NCBI RefSeq assembly: GCF_014643835.1
Contig: NZ_BMKD01000001.1
Location: 1,178,001-1,242,000 of the forward strand
Source of the DNA: Mucilaginibacter rubeus
GTDB lineage: Bacteria > Bacteroidota > Bacteroidia > Sphingobacteriales > Sphingobacteriaceae
Length of the DNA: 64,000 nt
Reading direction: 5' to 3'
Positions 15,704-25,065 of this stretch are shown piece after piece. The number at the start of each line of letters is the position of its first letter. Position 1 is the stretch's first letter. The translations under genes and the position numbers were made by a program. The notes beneath the pieces were generated by a model. The model ran no database searches. It was not told where the DNA came from and was given only the letters and a program-made list of their open reading frames with translations.

Positions 15704-17383
15704 ATGCATATTATATTTCAATTCCCGATTACTGATTTACGGCTGATTAAAGATGAGGGGCTGCGCCTAGTTCGGCCATTTTGGACTTCGCCGGATATTG
15801 ACAGAACCAGGCCCTTTATCAGACAATTCGGGAGACTTAGAGACCGTAAAAACGGAGGCGTCACCGGGTGGCCTGCGGAAGAACATTACTGCGATGCCAG
15901 ATTATCGATTAAGTACAAGGATATACATAAAAGCGGATACGTTATAGATGAAGGAGAAAAGGCCATCATATATAAAACTTATCGCAGATTGTATTCTGAT
16001 GGAAAATTCATGAATAAAATTGAACTCGGCTTTTTCGATGACATTGAAGAAAGACTTAAACTCAAGAGGCCGGGAATGCTAATAAAGTTAATCGACGTTC
16101 TTAAACATTACAGCAACCTTCCTATTCAAATTGACGGCGACACAGTTCAATTGGCGGGATCCGGCCCGAGGCTCCGTGATAAATTCACTCAGGCTACCAC
16201 CTATAAAAGCAAATACACAAAAACGATTAACAAACTCGTTGTAGACGGGCAGCTAAATATCACAGTTGTATTAACGTCAAACGATAATATAGAGCTCCCT
16301 GAAGATGCACGTTTAATAAACGAGTATCGGGTATCACAAAAAAAGATTTGTCTTTATGGATGGAAAATGGAGCTACCGCAACGAAGTGTAAAAGTCTGGC
16401 TGATCAAAGTTTTTAAAGATACGGACAAGCTTCCTAAAGAAAATCCTGTAAAAACCGTCGTTAGAAACCTGCGTATCAACCTGGCGAGAATCCATGCTGA
16501 AAGGGAGACGCTGAGAATTTTACTCTCCAATATTATGAACGGAACGCTTCCGTTGGAAGCAGGCAGTAACGAGGCAAAACTGGTTAAAACTTATGTAAAA
16601 AAGATTACTGCCAAGCTTTTTGCAAAAAAGAGAAATAAACTGGACCAAGAAGACATATTGCGTTTTGCGCTCGCAAGTGAAGAACTCGTGTTGCCGGGAA
16701 GCCTGGAATCATTGAACGAAACGGCGATCTCGTTCAACGATAAATACACAAAAAATGCCATTAAAAAAATGGCCGATGAATTAGAGAATAGTAAGGTGTC
16801 AACGATCTTATATCTCACCTCGAGCCCTAAAGATAAACAGCTTCTTGACATTCAGCGCGAAATTGGAATGATAAAGGATAAACATATAAGTGGCCTGCAT
16901 CGCGATAGGTATAAAATTGAATTTGAACCGAGTGTAAAGAAAACAGATTTACTCTCGTTGCTTAACAGATATAAGCCAACGATCTTGCACATATCATTAC
17001 ATGCCTCAAAAGTCGACGGCCTGTATTTTGAAGGTCCGGATCACCAACCGGCTCCATTGTCGGTTAAACAATTCGAAGATGTCATAAAAATCTATAATAA
17101 AAATCGCTCATTAACGGCAATTATTTTAAGCGCCTGCAACTCAATTAATCACGCAAAGGCCGCCCTGCCATTTTGTTCTTATGCAATGGGCACAAATGCA
17201 GCTATTCCGGACGAGGCAAGCCCATTATATGCAGAAGGATTTTATAATATATTATTCAGCTCTGCACCCCCTGTTTATACTTTCTGTCACGAATCGGCAA
17301 TATTGAGAATCCAGCAAGCTGATTTGGAGTCGCCTGATGACAGACCCATCGATCAAATGTTTGAACTTTTAACTAATCCATAA
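15704..17383 (+). CDS. CHAT (caspase-like) protease, partner of gasdermin
   Basis: 559 residues. The C-terminal 200 residues form a CHAT/caspase-like domain: strand STILYLTSSP (366-375), catalytic-type His433 in LHISLHAS, and Cys478 in AIILSACNS, followed by the conserved small-residue strand YAMGTNAAIPDEAS. The N-terminal 330 residues (FGRLRDRKNGG, WPAEEHYCDAR) form an unrecognised domain that may sense infection. It ends 4 bases before the gasdermin gene, so the two form an operon. Bacterial gasdermins are activated by cleavage by a neighbouring protease, many of them caspase- or CHAT-like. This gene is therefore the likely activator. The start codon is weakly supported; the ATG directly follows a terminator. 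Confidence 0.85.
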   Translation: MHIIFQFPITDLRLIKDEGLRLVRPFWTSPDIDRTRPFIRQFGRLRDRKNGGVTGWPAEEHYCDARLSIKYKDIHKSGYVIDEGEKAIIYKTYRRLYSDGKFMNKIELGFFDDIEERLKLKRPGMLIKLIDVLKHYSNLPIQIDGDTVQLAGSGPRLRDKFTQATTYKSKYTKTINKLVVDGQLNITVVLTSNDNIELPEDARLINEYRVSQKKICLYGWKMELPQRSVKVWLIKVFKDTDKLPKENPVKTVVRNLRINLARIHAERETLRILLSNIMNGTLPLEAGSNEAKLVKTYVKKITAKLFAKKRNKLDQEDILRFALASEELVLPGSLESLNETAISFNDKYTKNAIKKMADELENSKVSTILYLTSSPKDKQLLDIQREIGMIKDKHISGLHRDRYKIEFEPSVKKTDLLSLLNRYKPTILHISLHASKVDGLYFEGPDHQPAPLSVKQFEDVIKIYNKNRSLTAIILSACNSINHAKAALPFCSYAMGTNAAIPDEASPLYAEGFYNILFSSAPPVYTFCHESAILRIQQADLESPDDRPIDQMFELLTNP

Positions 17384-17387
17384 GCAA

Positions 17388-18182
17388 ATGTCCATCGCAC
17401 TGAAAAATATTTTTGCGGAACACGGCTACAATCTTGTTTCTTTGCCAAAGAGCGATATCAAGCCCCTGTTACTTTTATATAAAGTAGGCAGCGACGTGTC
17501 CTCCGCCCAAAGCCAGGTAACTACGCTTTTTCCTGCTGATGAAATACCAGCGCCAGCCATTAAAAAAAATATAGATGTTATGCCAATCGTGGGTAAAGCT
17601 GAGGTCGCCTTCGATGCAAAAGCCGGTTTAAATTTCCTGGAAGGCTTATTGTCTAATTTTAAAAAGGGAAAGGCCGCGGCGAAAATTAAAATCAGCGACG
17701 AGGATGTGCTGACGTTTTCGTTTCAAGATATAAAAGAAGACTCAATAGACTTGTTAGCCCTTGACAGATTTATTAGCGGCACAGCTCCTGACATCTCACG
17801 GTTTACTGCCTTTGGGGAAAAATTAAAAAAAAGCGAACTATTTATTATCAATGCGGTATTAAAAAGTACTTCCTTCACTATAAAAATCACTGACAAAAGT
17901 GGTCAGGACGTCGATGTGGAGGCTCAAATAAAAGGTATGGCAGAAGCTAATGTAAAAATGTCCAGAGCTAAAAACAATTCAATTACCCTTAGCCATAAAG
18001 ATGAGCAGCTGCCTTTAATATTTGCATTCAGAGCACAACGAATTAAATATGACCAGCCCGCATTTTGGAGTACAAAAAAAGCCAAATTCAGGATTATAGA
18101 TCAGCCCGATGTCGTTTTAAGGGATACCGGAAATATCGTTACTGAACCACTCTTGTTAGGTTTATATACTACGGAGCTTTAA
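17388..18182 (+). CDS. Bacterial gasdermin pore-forming protein
   Basis: 264 residues, the usual length of bacterial gasdermins (about 250-280). The N-terminus has their hallmark (GYNLVSLPKSDIKPLLLL, then a YKVGSDV turn and LFP), followed by a Pro/Ala linker and alternating amphipathic strands with small helices. The last 20-30 residues after the beta-rich part may be the inhibitory tail removed by proteolysis. The N-terminal cysteines that are palmitoylated in some family members are absent here (MSIALKNIF). It lies 4 bases behind the CHAT protease gene, the classic arrangement. After cleavage it should insert in the inner membrane and kill the infected cell. I recognise it from pattern, not from a search. 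Confidence 0.82.
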   Translation: MSIALKNIFAEHGYNLVSLPKSDIKPLLLLYKVGSDVSSAQSQVTTLFPADEIPAPAIKKNIDVMPIVGKAEVAFDAKAGLNFLEGLLSNFKKGKAAAKIKISDEDVLTFSFQDIKEDSIDLLALDRFISGTAPDISRFTAFGEKLKKSELFIINAVLKSTSFTIKITDKSGQDVDVEAQIKGMAEANVKMSRAKNNSITLSHKDEQLPLIFAFRAQRIKYDQPAFWSTKKAKFRIIDQPDVVLRDTGNIVTEPLLLGLYTTEL

Positions 18183-18196
18183 CTCTGTAGTATATA
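18163..18196. terminator. Hairpin spanning the gasdermin stop codon
   Basis: The arms 18163-18176 and 18183-18196 pair at 13 of 14 positions and surround the TAA. The flanks are AT-rich without a clear U-run. It probably ends the CHAT-gasdermin transcript. Confidence 0.6.
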
Positions 18197-18310
18197 ATAA
18201 TTAAAGATTGACTGATGAGGTCGGCGAAATCTGTATTGTTTTAACTTACGAGAATTGCGTTTGGTAACTTAAATTTAGAAAACACATTTAGCGGTAATAA
18301 CATGTGATTA

Positions 18311-18880
18311 TCATAACAGGCCTCCGGCGTCACGAGACGACCTAAAGCGTTGGTGTAATTGCTCGATTTCGTTGACAATTGGTTCCAGTTCATACTCCAT
18401 GTCAAGCGAGCAAAAAACACCTTCATCCACGTAGTATGCCCTGAAAAACTTGGGAGGAACCTGTTCATCTCGCTTACGATAACCGATGTGTTGTGGAACA
18501 ATTACCCCTGCTATCAACTGGGAAAGGAAAATGTCGAGATTTTCATCAAAATGCTCGACAAAGTTTCTGACTTTTCGATCTTTAAGTGGGTTGTCGTCTG
18601 TAATACAAAAGGAATCTCGCAATTTTGCTGCGCGATTTTGATGTATCCTCTTTTTCGAGGCTGGCCAAAAATATCTCGAAAGGATTCCGGCGCAGCTGAT
18701 AATATTTTGCACAAAATCAAGCATTTGATCTGGATCCACTCCATTTCCCGAAAAAAGCTGATCAAGACAGCTTTGTAATTGTCCAACATTCTGCCGCGCT
18801 GTTCTTGTAACCGACAACAGGCTTTCAATATAGAAAACCTCGTGGGGCGGCCATATAGCTAACTCGTTTTCAATCTCCAT
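18311..18880 (-). CDS. HEPN-motif protein (RNxxEH)
   Basis: 189 residues, helical. Residues 105-116 read RNFVEHFDENLD, with Arg105 and His110 in the R-x4-H arrangement of HEPN domains. The same RNxxEHFxE(R/N)L form occurs in the protein at 14578-15318, so the two may belong to one family. It is the last of three consecutive minus-strand HEPN genes and converges on the gasdermin operon. It could be a toxin-like RNase or a structural partner; no catalytic data can be inferred beyond the motif. Confidence 0.65.
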   Translation of the reverse strand: MEIENELAIWPPHEVFYIESLLSVTRTARQNVGQLQSCLDQLFSGNGVDPDQMLDFVQNIISCAGILSRYFWPASKKRIHQNRAAKLRDSFCITDDNPLKDRKVRNFVEHFDENLDIFLSQLIAGVIVPQHIGYRKRDEQVPPKFFRAYYVDEGVFCSLDMEYELEPIVNEIEQLHQRFRSSRDAGGLL

Positions 18881-18980
18881 CTCTTTAACAATACTTATAC
18901 TTTACATTTTACTTAATTGACCCTGGTGAAAAGGCCGGTCCAATCGCCTGACTTCTTCGGTCTTTGTATTGAACTTTGAA

Positions 18981-20519
18981 TCAGGTGCGCATATATGCAG
19001 GAATTGTTGCGCTGCCTATAGGTAATGATCGCGTTTTATCGAATTCTTTCACACTCTCCTCGTGAGAGATCGCGATAGCGGAATACATGATCGCAGCCCT
19101 CGTGAGTTTTAGCAATTTCATCGTTTTTTGTTCAAAAGCAGAACGCGAGATCGAGTACGAAATATCCGGTTCCTTAAACCCATCGGAGAATTCGGGCGTG
19201 TCAGATACAACCTTAAATCCCTTATGCTCAATATAGTTTCGTATGGCAGCGATCTCCTTCGCGTCCGGTTCAAGTACAGTATCGAAATCGCTATCTTTCT
19301 CATAAAGGTCTTTGCTTAACCAGAAAAGCCCGCGGAGCGCCCAGTTCTTACTTTCTTCGAACGGAGCTTGGAGCCGTTTCTTATTGATATACCACAAACT
19401 TCTAAAACTGACCTTGTTCAATTCGATATTTAATCCCATGTAGTCATTAAGGAGATATGCTATCTTGTCCAGGATTGAATAGCTCAGGCGAAATGCGATT
19501 TTCAATTGTTCAACGTAATAAGAATAACGAACCATTTCCATAGTTTCAACCAGGGGGGTATCAAGATCTGAAAAGTGGATTAGCCCTTTAGAAGCGGAAG
19601 TATAATAACTATATCTTGCTGTAGCATATTCTTGTTTGATCTGGTTAAAAAGATTAAGACATACCGGCGGGCGATTAGCCGGCAATGTAACTGTCGGCAA
19701 ATTAAGGCAGTCGTGACATGCTATCCTATGAGGCCCGAGATCGTTCAAAGGGTTAATGAATAGCGTATTGGACAAACACCATAAACGATATTTATTCAGC
19801 TCCTCATCGTCGCCCATATCGTAGTTATCCAATTCCGGATAATCACGCATATATTCGTCCGGAAAGTTACTACTGATATAGATCCTCAATGAATCATGCA
19901 TGCTTTGAAAGCCCGATGCCGCGTCCGGATGAAGGCTCTTTTTATTTTTCAAAGCCTGTATAAAGTGATGGTAGGCATAAACCAGAAAAAGATTAGAGTG
20001 GACCTGGTCGTATAGCGCCCGCCCGTAATAAAACAGTCCATTGGCCATATTGCCAATGGACATGGCAAAATCAGGCGTGGCACGTAAAGCCTGTTGAAAA
20101 TACTCCTGGGCCTCCACAAATCTCCCCATAAAGGAAAAGCTGTTTCCCAGATTTGTATATATCTGACTCTGCCGCCAGCCTTCGACTCGGGAAAAACCGG
20201 AAGAAGCGATAGCTTTTCTCAAATAAAATATCTCCTTCGTCAGCTCTTCCATTTGGAACAGCCAACTATCCTGTGATTCATGGTATTTGATCTTACGGTA
20301 ATAACTCCACCCATTTGCAAGATCATAAAATAAAAGAGTCTGTAATTCGGGGGCAAGAGCTTTCATGTTAATTTGTTTGGAAAGATTGAATGCGTATTCC
20401 AGACCATCTAACCTTTTTTGGTCAAATGAAAGATCTAACAGAGACCCGATAATATCTATCTGTTGCCTCTGCGATTTACCCTCTATTGTGATCGTCGTTA
20501 AGTCTTCTTTTAATTCCAT
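18981..20519 (-). CDS. TPR protein with C-terminal LA2681-like HEPN domain
   Basis: 512 residues. Residues about 85-200 contain TPR-like hairpins (YTNLGNSFSFMGRFVEAQEYFQ and further repeats). The C-terminal part (about 330-490) matches the LA2681-like HEPN family: NYMGLNIEL, SLWYINKK, NWALRGLFWLSKDL, then IRNYIEHKGFKV with the RNxxEH signature near 430, and a closing helical segment. LA2681-like HEPN proteins with TPRs are widespread in defence islands, but their mechanism is unclear to me. It ends 100 bases upstream of the shorter HEPN gene and follows the AbiU2-like gene after 15 bases. Confidence 0.75.
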   Translation of the reverse strand: MELKEDLTTITIEGKSQRQQIDIIGSLLDLSFDQKRLDGLEYAFNLSKQINMKALAPELQTLLFYDLANGWSYYRKIKYHESQDSWLFQMEELTKEIFYLRKAIASSGFSRVEGWRQSQIYTNLGNSFSFMGRFVEAQEYFQQALRATPDFAMSIGNMANGLFYYGRALYDQVHSNLFLVYAYHHFIQALKNKKSLHPDAASGFQSMHDSLRIYISSNFPDEYMRDYPELDNYDMGDDEELNKYRLWCLSNTLFINPLNDLGPHRIACHDCLNLPTVTLPANRPPVCLNLFNQIKQEYATARYSYYTSASKGLIHFSDLDTPLVETMEMVRYSYYVEQLKIAFRLSYSILDKIAYLLNDYMGLNIELNKVSFRSLWYINKKRLQAPFEESKNWALRGLFWLSKDLYEKDSDFDTVLEPDAKEIAAIRNYIEHKGFKVVSDTPEFSDGFKEPDISYSISRSAFEQKTMKLLKLTRAAIMYSAIAISHEESVKEFDKTRSLPIGSATIPAYMRT

Positions 20520-20534
20520 AAGATACCTGATAAA

Positions 20535-21221
20535 TTATTTTCTTTCGCTGGGAGGCAATTCATGATGTAAATTGCATTTCCTACCCTCTTCGTAAAGAGG
20601 GGCCAAAAACCGGCGCCGATCCTCGTTCAATACAGACATGATCTTCTTTAAACTTAAAACAGGTGAACCGACCGGCTCATCGATCAGAAAAGAGGAATAA
20701 CTCGTAATCATATAAATGTCTTTCAATATATTTTGCACCAATACGATTATCCTCTTTAAATCGGTTAAACTGATACCTTCTGCTTTATCTTTAGTATGGT
20801 TTCTGTCTTTGTGCGCTATCTCTTTATTTCGGCGAGTTGAAATACGTTTTACTGTAGCACTTAATTTACCCAGCTCCCCCTCCCACAATACTATTTTATT
20901 TTCAGGAATAACTCCCGCGAATTTACCTTCAGAACCCAATTTTTTCAAAAACCTGGCAATACTAAAATCCTCTTTAGGCGTAAGCAATATATTGAGTTTC
21001 AATAAAACACGTTCCGCATATACAGATGTGGTAAATCTCCAGAAATAGTCTCTTTTACTTAAATATACATCTACGTCCGGATCGGGCAGGAGTAAATACT
21101 CCAGGATTTTGAGACACTCCTGCGCGTCCAAAAGGATTTCACTGATTCTCGATGCTTCATCCCTCAAACCGAGTGGGCTGTTCTCATCACCCTTATCAAC
21201 TGACTTATCGAATTTCTCCAT
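20535..21221 (-). CDS. AbiU2-like HEPN-motif protein
   Basis: 228 residues, helical. The centre reads STRRNKEIAHKDRN (Arg131 to His137), the RxxxxxH signature in the context I know from AbiU2-type HEPN proteins (RNKxxAHKD). Preceding residues (YFWRFTTSVYAERVLLKL) fit the same family, in which a helix carries aromatic residues. It is first of the three-gene minus-strand HEPN cluster, with 15 bases to the next start. AbiU-related proteins were described in lactococcal phage abortive infection. Extending that role to this protein is inference. Confidence 0.65.
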   Translation of the reverse strand: MEKFDKSVDKGDENSPLGLRDEASRISEILLDAQECLKILEYLLLPDPDVDVYLSKRDYFWRFTTSVYAERVLLKLNILLTPKEDFSIARFLKKLGSEGKFAGVIPENKIVLWEGELGKLSATVKRISTRRNKEIAHKDRNHTKDKAEGISLTDLKRIIVLVQNILKDIYMITSYSSFLIDEPVGSPVLSLKKIMSVLNEDRRRFLAPLYEEGRKCNLHHELPPSERK

Positions 21222-21494
21222 AAATTATTAATTTAATATTTAGAATTACCCAACAAAAATGCAATCGTACTGCGCACCCTATCTGCGCAGTGTTCTGTTA
21301 GTTTCTATATCATTTTGTGGCTTGTTATTGAGTAATGTCCTGGCGACCCCAAATTCAGGACGAGCCGTTGAAGTCACGAAATTAAAAAAAAAACGAGCGT
21401 CAATAATATATCATCAATTATTATGGCACTTTTATAGCTATTCATCTTCAAAACATGTGTATATTTTATATATTTCGATCGAATATCTACTTAA

Positions 21495-23899
21495 ATGAAC
21501 AAAACATTCATTATATTATTTGTTTGCTTTATTTCCTTTCAATCACTCGGACAAAAAAACAATTACAAGTTAAGATAGCTGACCAGGCCAATAATATCAT
21601 ACCTTTTGCCAGGGTAACCATTTCGTCTCAAGGATCGCAACATAAACTCCACATAGTCAGGACTGCCAACGAAATTGGTGAATTATCTCTTTCTATAGAC
21701 ACTTTAACAGGAAATTATCTTGTCGAAGTCACGCATGTATCATATGATACTTTAAAACGAAGTATTAACCTTCAGAATGCACCGAATCCTTTACTATTAA
21801 GCCTAAGAGCTAAACTCATGAGCCTTAAAGGAGTAACTGTAAGTGCCCCAAAAGATCTGATCTACAGGGAGCGGGACAAAGTAATTATGAACATTGAAGA
21901 TAACCCCAATACCGTAGGGCAAAATATTTTCAACATACTGCAACTGGCACCGGGTGTCTCAGTTTTTAATTCAAGTATATCCATCAATGGTATTTCCGGG
22001 GCGAGGGTACATATCAACGGAAAACCACCACAACTAAGCGGTGCAGCTTTAACTACATATTTAAATACTTTGCGGTCAAATGATATCAAATCAATTGAGA
22101 TCATCGCCCATCCGTCGGCAGAATACGACGCTGAAGGCGTAGGCGGTATAATTAATGTAGTTTTAAAAAGCCCGGCCTTTCTAGGTTGGTCGGGAAGCAT
22201 TGGGTACGATCAATCTTTGGGGCTCGGAAAATACCCCACCTACAACCCTTATTTTTCGATGAACTTCAAAAAAGACAAATTGCAGCTATCTGCCCAGTAT
22301 AGCTATTCCAACCAGAAAGACTATCTTGAAATGGCGGAAAAACGAGTCCAGGCAGGTGGTGGCAATCAATCTACCAACACCGACAGAGTGGGTAAATACC
22401 TGGCTAACAATATCAGTCTCTCTGCGATATATGACATCAACAGAGATCAGAGTCTCGGGGTAACGCTCAATGGTAATTACACCAATTCTAAAGAACTGAT
22501 GCAGAGTAATACTTTAATAAACTATCCGACTGAAACCGATAATGTTCGGTCAATCGGTTTGTTTCCCAACAGTTCCGATATATCGTATCGCAACGTTGGT
22601 ATAAACTATGACTGGAAAACAGATACACTAAATTCTAAATTTTCATTCGCTGCCGATTACACCAATAATAGAAACAACGCGCTAAGTGAAACCAATAATA
22701 GGACATTCAACTTTCAAAATCAGTTGATCGGAGATACGGTATATAACCTTGTATTTCCGGCTTTATCCAAAATCTTTACGGTTGAGGCGAAATACAATAA
22801 AATCTATAAATCCGGACAGGAACTGACTATCGGTGGTAAGTTTGCGGCTACATCAATTAATACTGATAAAACCTATAATGTTTTCTCGAACAACTCTTTT
22901 CAACAGGACGATGCCAATTCGTTCAATTATCATTATAAAGAGGACATAAGCGCTGCATACATACAAACGGCGGGCAAATTGATCGCACTTGATTATAAAG
23001 TCGGCCTTCGGTTAGAGAACAGCTACGTCCAGGGGACATTAAACAGGCAAGATCAGGATACGGTAAATACCCAGAAGTATCTGAATTTATTTCCATACCT
23101 GTACATCGGAAAAAGTTTGGATAAAAAGGGCAACCATACCCTATCTTTATCTTATAACAGAAGGTTGACCAGGCCATCTTATGCGGCTTTAAACCCATTC
23201 ACTTATTTTATCGATAATTACACGGTCATTTCGGGCAACCCTTACTTAAAACCATCTTATGGAGATGCGATTGAACTCGGGTATACTTTACATAAGAAGT
23301 ATTTTGTCAGCCTCAGCTATAATTCGATAAAAGACCAGATCAACCAGGTGCTGGTCACTGATGACAATACCAATATTGTGACGATGATCAGGAGAAACAT
23401 AGGCACGACAGACAAATTCACAGGTAATTTCTCTGTACCGGTTACGATTACCAAATGGTGGACAACCAATAACTCCCTGCTGCTACAGCATGTTCATGTC
23501 GAAGCTCCCGAATTCGATATAGAGAAAAACACTTTTACATTTCAATCCAATCATCAATTCAAGGTAAGCAAAACAACCTCACTGAACTTTTCCGGTTTTT
23601 ACACGCCCCGAACTATTTACGGTAACACGGTAACGGATCAATACTCCAACGTCACCGTTGGCCTAAGGCAGCGATTTTTTAAGAGAAAATTAATCGCCGG
23701 GGCGAGCATCTACGATTTATTCTACCAGAACAACCCTCACTCAGAAAGCTACTACAACAATGATGTGATCAAAAGGTATCAGAAATTTCAAACCCGGTTA
23801 TTAACGTTCTCACTGGTATATAACTTCAAAATCGGCAAATCATTTGAAGCGAAGGAAAACGACAGAAGCAATGAAAATGAAAAGGACAGACTACAATAA
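21495..23899 (+). CDS. TonB-dependent-receptor-like outer membrane beta-barrel, apparent frameshift near start
   Basis: About 800 residues in the SusC-like/OMP_b-brl family. After the N-terminal segment comes a carboxypeptidase-regulatory-like domain (QVKIADQANNIIPFARVTI), a plug domain (NPNTVGQNIFNILQLAPGVS, then GGIINVVLKS) and a long beta-barrel. The signal peptide (MNKTFIILFVCFISFQSLGQ, from ATG 21495) is in a different frame from the rest. The two frames meet at an A7 run (21553-21559); an eighth A would join them exactly. So this is a frameshift mutation, a sequencing error in a homopolymer, or slippage-based expression. Without the joint the long frame starts at 21455 with no signal peptide. 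The substrate is unknown. Confidence 0.8.
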
Positions 23900-24142
23900 T
23901 GAAATATTGGCCGATAGAAGTTTTTATCTGCAAAAATCAGGTTCAAAATATTTGAATATTTTAACATTTAACTGGAATGGAGGCAATAGGCTAGTTATCC
24001 AGAGCAAGATGCTTTAAAACCTCATTAGTCTTGTCTGTAAAACAGGGACCTCCATTCTTCCGGTGATCAGGAAATAGGCGAAGCAGTTAACGATTCCTAT
24101 TTGCTTAAAATGACCATTTTTATAAAACATCAACTTTCTGTT

Positions 24143-24880
24143 ATGTCAGATCACAAAAAATACTTAACCATGCTCCGGATGCTGAAAGAGGGCTACCAGG
24201 AGAACAACAGCGAGCAGGAAATCTATCTTTTGGAGGAATTGCGCCGGACAGAGGATATTGATGAGTTCAAAGCCATTGCGGGCGTGATAGGTGCTACCGG
24301 CGGGCTATTTTGTATTCCGACCCTGATGGCTTTTTCGGTTGAACAAGGGTCTCCAAAGGTCATGCCTGCCATTTTTGCCATCACCGACATTTATAGCAGA
24401 GTAGAAAAAACGGAAGCTCCGGAAATACACTACCTGTTTACGCCGGCATGGTGGCAGCCAAGATGGAAAGGCAGCTTGCCAGCCTTTATCAGTTATGTAT
24501 TTTGCATAACTGAAATGATAAGATCGGTACCCGAACACCAGGACGAAACTGTTGACACTATTGGCGGGAAACTAGCCAAAGAGTTTGCATTGAGTCTATT
24601 TCCCTGTGAGACGTTCCGCGAACTCAGGCTTAGTACCCCAGAAAGTAATTCAGAGTCTGGCATCAGGAAATTAGTATCAGAAGTTGACAGTGATATGCTT
24701 ATGATGTCTATGTTTAATGAACAGGATATCCATAAAAGCAAAGAAGCGCTTTATGAAGAAAATATACTCAATATGCGGTGCGACTACCTGTTGACCAGGT
24801 TGAACTTCAAATTGGAATACCAATTGTTCCGTTATCTTCTGAAAACAGCAGAAGTTTTAAACGCCCCTGAACATCATTGA
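24143..24880 (+). CDS. Hypothetical protein
   Basis: 245 residues from the preferred start MSDHKKYL (an upstream ATG at 24101 would add 14 residues of hydrophobic, poorly structured sequence). The first 70 residues are helical with repeat-like spacing (LEELRRTEDIDEFKAIAGVIG), possibly HEAT-like. The rest is unrecognised. It converges with the macro-domain/PRTRC operon and may mark the left end of that module. Confidence 0.6.
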   Translation: MSDHKKYLTMLRMLKEGYQENNSEQEIYLLEELRRTEDIDEFKAIAGVIGATGGLFCIPTLMAFSVEQGSPKVMPAIFAITDIYSRVEKTEAPEIHYLFTPAWWQPRWKGSLPAFISYVFCITEMIRSVPEHQDETVDTIGGKLAKEFALSLFPCETFRELRLSTPESNSESGIRKLVSEVDSDMLMMSMFNEQDIHKSKEALYEENILNMRCDYLLTRLNFKLEYQLFRYLLKTAEVLNAPEHH

Positions 24881-24940
24881 AATTCTGAATTGTATCTAGC
24901 CCTCTGATCACACCATTTCGAAACCCCATACAATAAAACG

Positions 24941-25029
24941 CAACGGCTGTATTCAGCTAAAGCAAAACTGGCGAATGCGGGTATTGTTTTAGCTGAAGTC
25001 AGGCAGCAAAGCACGCCGGAAGCCCGTTG
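24941..25029. repeat. Nested inverted repeats between convergent genes
   Basis: An outer pair CAACGG (24941-24946)/CCGTTG (25024-25029) surrounds an inner pair TTCAGCTAAA (24952-24961)/TTTAGCTGAA (24988-24997). The cruciform layout resembles structured recombination or RNA elements, but core sequences typical of integron attC are absent. Confidence 0.4.
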
Positions 25030-25065
25030 CGGATAAAAGGAGCATTGGCTTCCGGCCGGATTTTT

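Noticed and set aside
15553-15735. 60-codon plus-strand frame before the CHAT gene
   Set aside because: It runs through the terminator hairpin and has no recognisable coding character.
24941-25029. Integron attC site
   Set aside because: The inverted repeats lack the consensus core sites and no integron integrase is present.
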